DNA of 12,711 bases from a bacterium (GTDB taxonomy: Bacteria > Chloroflexota > Dormibacteria > UBA8260 > Bog-877), in contig JAKABA010000110.1 of NCBI GenBank assembly GCA_021802115.1, positions 1 through 12,711 of the forward strand. Reading direction: 5' to 3'. Positions 11,671 to 12,711 of the stretch are shown piece after piece. Each line of letters starts with the position of its first letter. Position 1 is the first letter of the stretch. Under the pieces are notes generated by a model, which had not been told where the DNA came from, made no database searches, and saw only the letters and a list, made by a program, of their open reading frames with translations. A program made the translations under genes and the position numbers.

Positions 11671-12711
11671 ATGGCGGAGCGCCTCTTCCAAGCGGCCGGA
11701 GACCGGGTCGACTCGAGCGCCCCGGGCTTCTTGGCCGAATGGCAAGCTCGGCGGGAGCAGCTGGCGGCAATCCTGAACGAGCTGGCGGATCTCGCCCAGG
11801 GACGGGACGATCCGCAGCAGGCTGAGCGCTGCTCAGCCGGTTCTGTGAGGCTCACCGAGGGGAGGCTCACCCTGGCGATCCTGGGGGAGTTCAAGCGCGG
11901 CAAGAGCACCCTGATCAACTCCCTCCTGGGAGCGGAGGTGATGCCCGTGGGGGTCATCCCCATGACCTCGGTCCCGCTGCTGGTTCAGCATGGCGACGAG
12001 CCGCAGCTGATCGTGGAGTTCGAGTCGGGAGAGCGGCGGCGGATCGACCTCGGGGAGCTGCGCGAGTACGCGACCGAGAGCGGGAATCCGGGCAACCACC
12101 ACCGGGTGCGCCAGGTGGAGGTGGCGCACCCGGCCGCGCTCCTTCGCTCAGGGGTCGTTCTGGTGGACACCCCGGGCATTGGCTCGATCCATGCTCACAA
12201 CACTCGGGTCGCCTATCAGCTGCTGGCTCGCGCCGACGCCGCGATCTTCGTGCTCTCGGTCGACAGCCCGGCGAGCCAGGCTGAGCTGGACTTCCTGGCT
12301 GCGGCCAGAGCGCAGGTCAGCCACCTGATCTTCGCCCTCAACAAGGTCGACCTCCTTAGTGCCGCGGAGCTGGACCAGTCGAGCCGATTCGTGCAGTCCG
12401 CGTTGGAGCGGGTGGTGCCCCGCGAGGGCCTCCGTCTCCACCGTATATCGGCGCGGCTGCGCGACCAGGGCTTTCGAACCCTCGCGGCCGAGCTGGAGCA
12501 GTTCTTGGCGGTGGAGCGCGGCCGCTTCCTCCTCCGGCGGGCCGCCGACGTGGCGGATGCCGGCCTCCGCGAGGAACGCCGGGCGGTGCAGCTGGAGCAG
12601 GCGGCGCTGGCCCTGTCGGCGTCCGAGTCGGAACGGCGGCTTGCCGCCCTCCAAGAGCGGCTCAAGGAGATCTCGCGCTCGGAGGTGGAGGTGGTGGAGC
12701 TGCTGAGCGGC
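11671..12711 (+). CDS. Dynamin-family GTPase, 3' end cut by window edge
   Basis: The frame is open from ATG 11671 to the last base (347 codons). AGGGGA at 11658-11663 is well spaced for this ATG; a GTG three bases earlier is too close. The G domain is complete. The G1 P-loop GEFKRGKST is at 72-80, INSLLGAEVMPVGVIPMTS at 82-100 holds the G2 Thr99, G3 DTPG is at 166-169, G4 NKVD at 224-227, and a G5-like ISAR at 259-262. The GEFKRGKSTLIN form of the P-loop is typical of bacterial dynamin-like proteins, which bind membranes and act in membrane repair, stress or division. After about residue 280 the chain is helical and charged (Glu/Arg/Leu-rich), consistent with the start of the dynamin stalk; the membrane-binding part is missing. 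A helical N-terminal segment (1-60) precedes the G domain. It has its own putative promoter and is unlikely to belong to the MFS unit. Confidence 0.92.
   Translation, partial: MAERLFQAAGDRVDSSAPGFLAEWQARREQLAAILNELADLAQGRDDPQQAERCSAGSVRLTEGRLTLAILGEFKRGKSTLINSLLGAEVMPVGVIPMTSVPLLVQHGDEPQLIVEFESGERRRIDLGELREYATESGNPGNHHRVRQVEVAHPAALLRSGVVLVDTPGIGSIHAHNTRVAYQLLARADAAIFVLSVDSPASQAELDFLAAARAQVSHLIFALNKVDLLSAAELDQSSRFVQSALERVVPREGLRLHRISARLRDQGFRTLAAELEQFLAVERGRFLLRRAADVADAGLREERRAVQLEQAALALSASESERRLAALQERLKEISRSEVEVVELLSG

Noticed and set aside
11598..11825. Short plus-strand frame overlapping the dynamin-like gene start
   Set aside because: Different frame from the GTPase, no homology, no ribosome binding site.
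1..12711. Mobile elements, CRISPR arrays, toxin-antitoxin pairs, phage or integrase genes
   Set aside because: No transposase or integrase motifs, no regularly spaced direct repeats and no attachment-site duplication at either tRNA were seen.

Overview
This is a gene-dense, very GC-rich chromosomal segment with housekeeping genes on both strands. It has no mobile element, CRISPR array or rRNA. The GC-rich codon usage, the GTG and TTG starts, the PucR-type regulator with an RsbRD-like N-terminus, the small HEAT-repeat and DUF1905 proteins, and the mix of Shine-Dalgarno and possibly leaderless starts suggest a high-GC Terrabacteria lineage. Actinomycetota or a Chloroflexota/Dormibacterota-like group fit best. 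This is an inference from gene style, not a taxonomic assignment.

Left third (1-3406): the 3' part of a membrane-anchored cupredoxin (+) converges on upp, uracil phosphoribosyltransferase (-). Divergent from upp runs a same-strand set: an ECF-type sigma factor, a two-domain glutaredoxin-like protein disulfide oxidoreductase with two CPYC sites, and a DUF302 protein. No anti-sigma gene is seen, so the set looks like a redox-stress module. Bases 3407-3890 hold no convincing gene but carry two strong hairpins.

Middle (3891-7658): a small HEAT-repeat protein (-) diverges from a DUF1905 protein (+). Then comes a translation cluster: tRNA-Gln(CTG) on the minus strand, gltX (glutamyl-tRNA synthetase, minus) coupled by a 4-base overlap to an upstream single-span membrane protein, and tRNA-Glu(TTC) on the plus strand. 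The synthetase is therefore bracketed by tRNA-Glu and tRNA-Gln; in organisms lacking GlnRS both are its substrates. A four-helix membrane protein of unknown role follows (-).

Right third (7719-12711): a PucR-family regulator (-) is divergent from a zinc-binding MDR dehydrogenase (+) followed by an MFS transporter (+). The divergent region has four copies of the hexamer GGCAAC/GTTGCC, candidate operators. The window ends inside a dynamin-family GTPase (+) with intact G1, G3 and G4 motifs; its C-terminus lies outside.

The observations most worth following are the anti-sigma-less sigma/PDO/DUF302 set, the gltX/tRNA cluster with its coupled membrane peptide, the repeated hexamer at the regulator-dehydrogenase junction, and the cupredoxin with a CuA-like motif lacking its second histidine.
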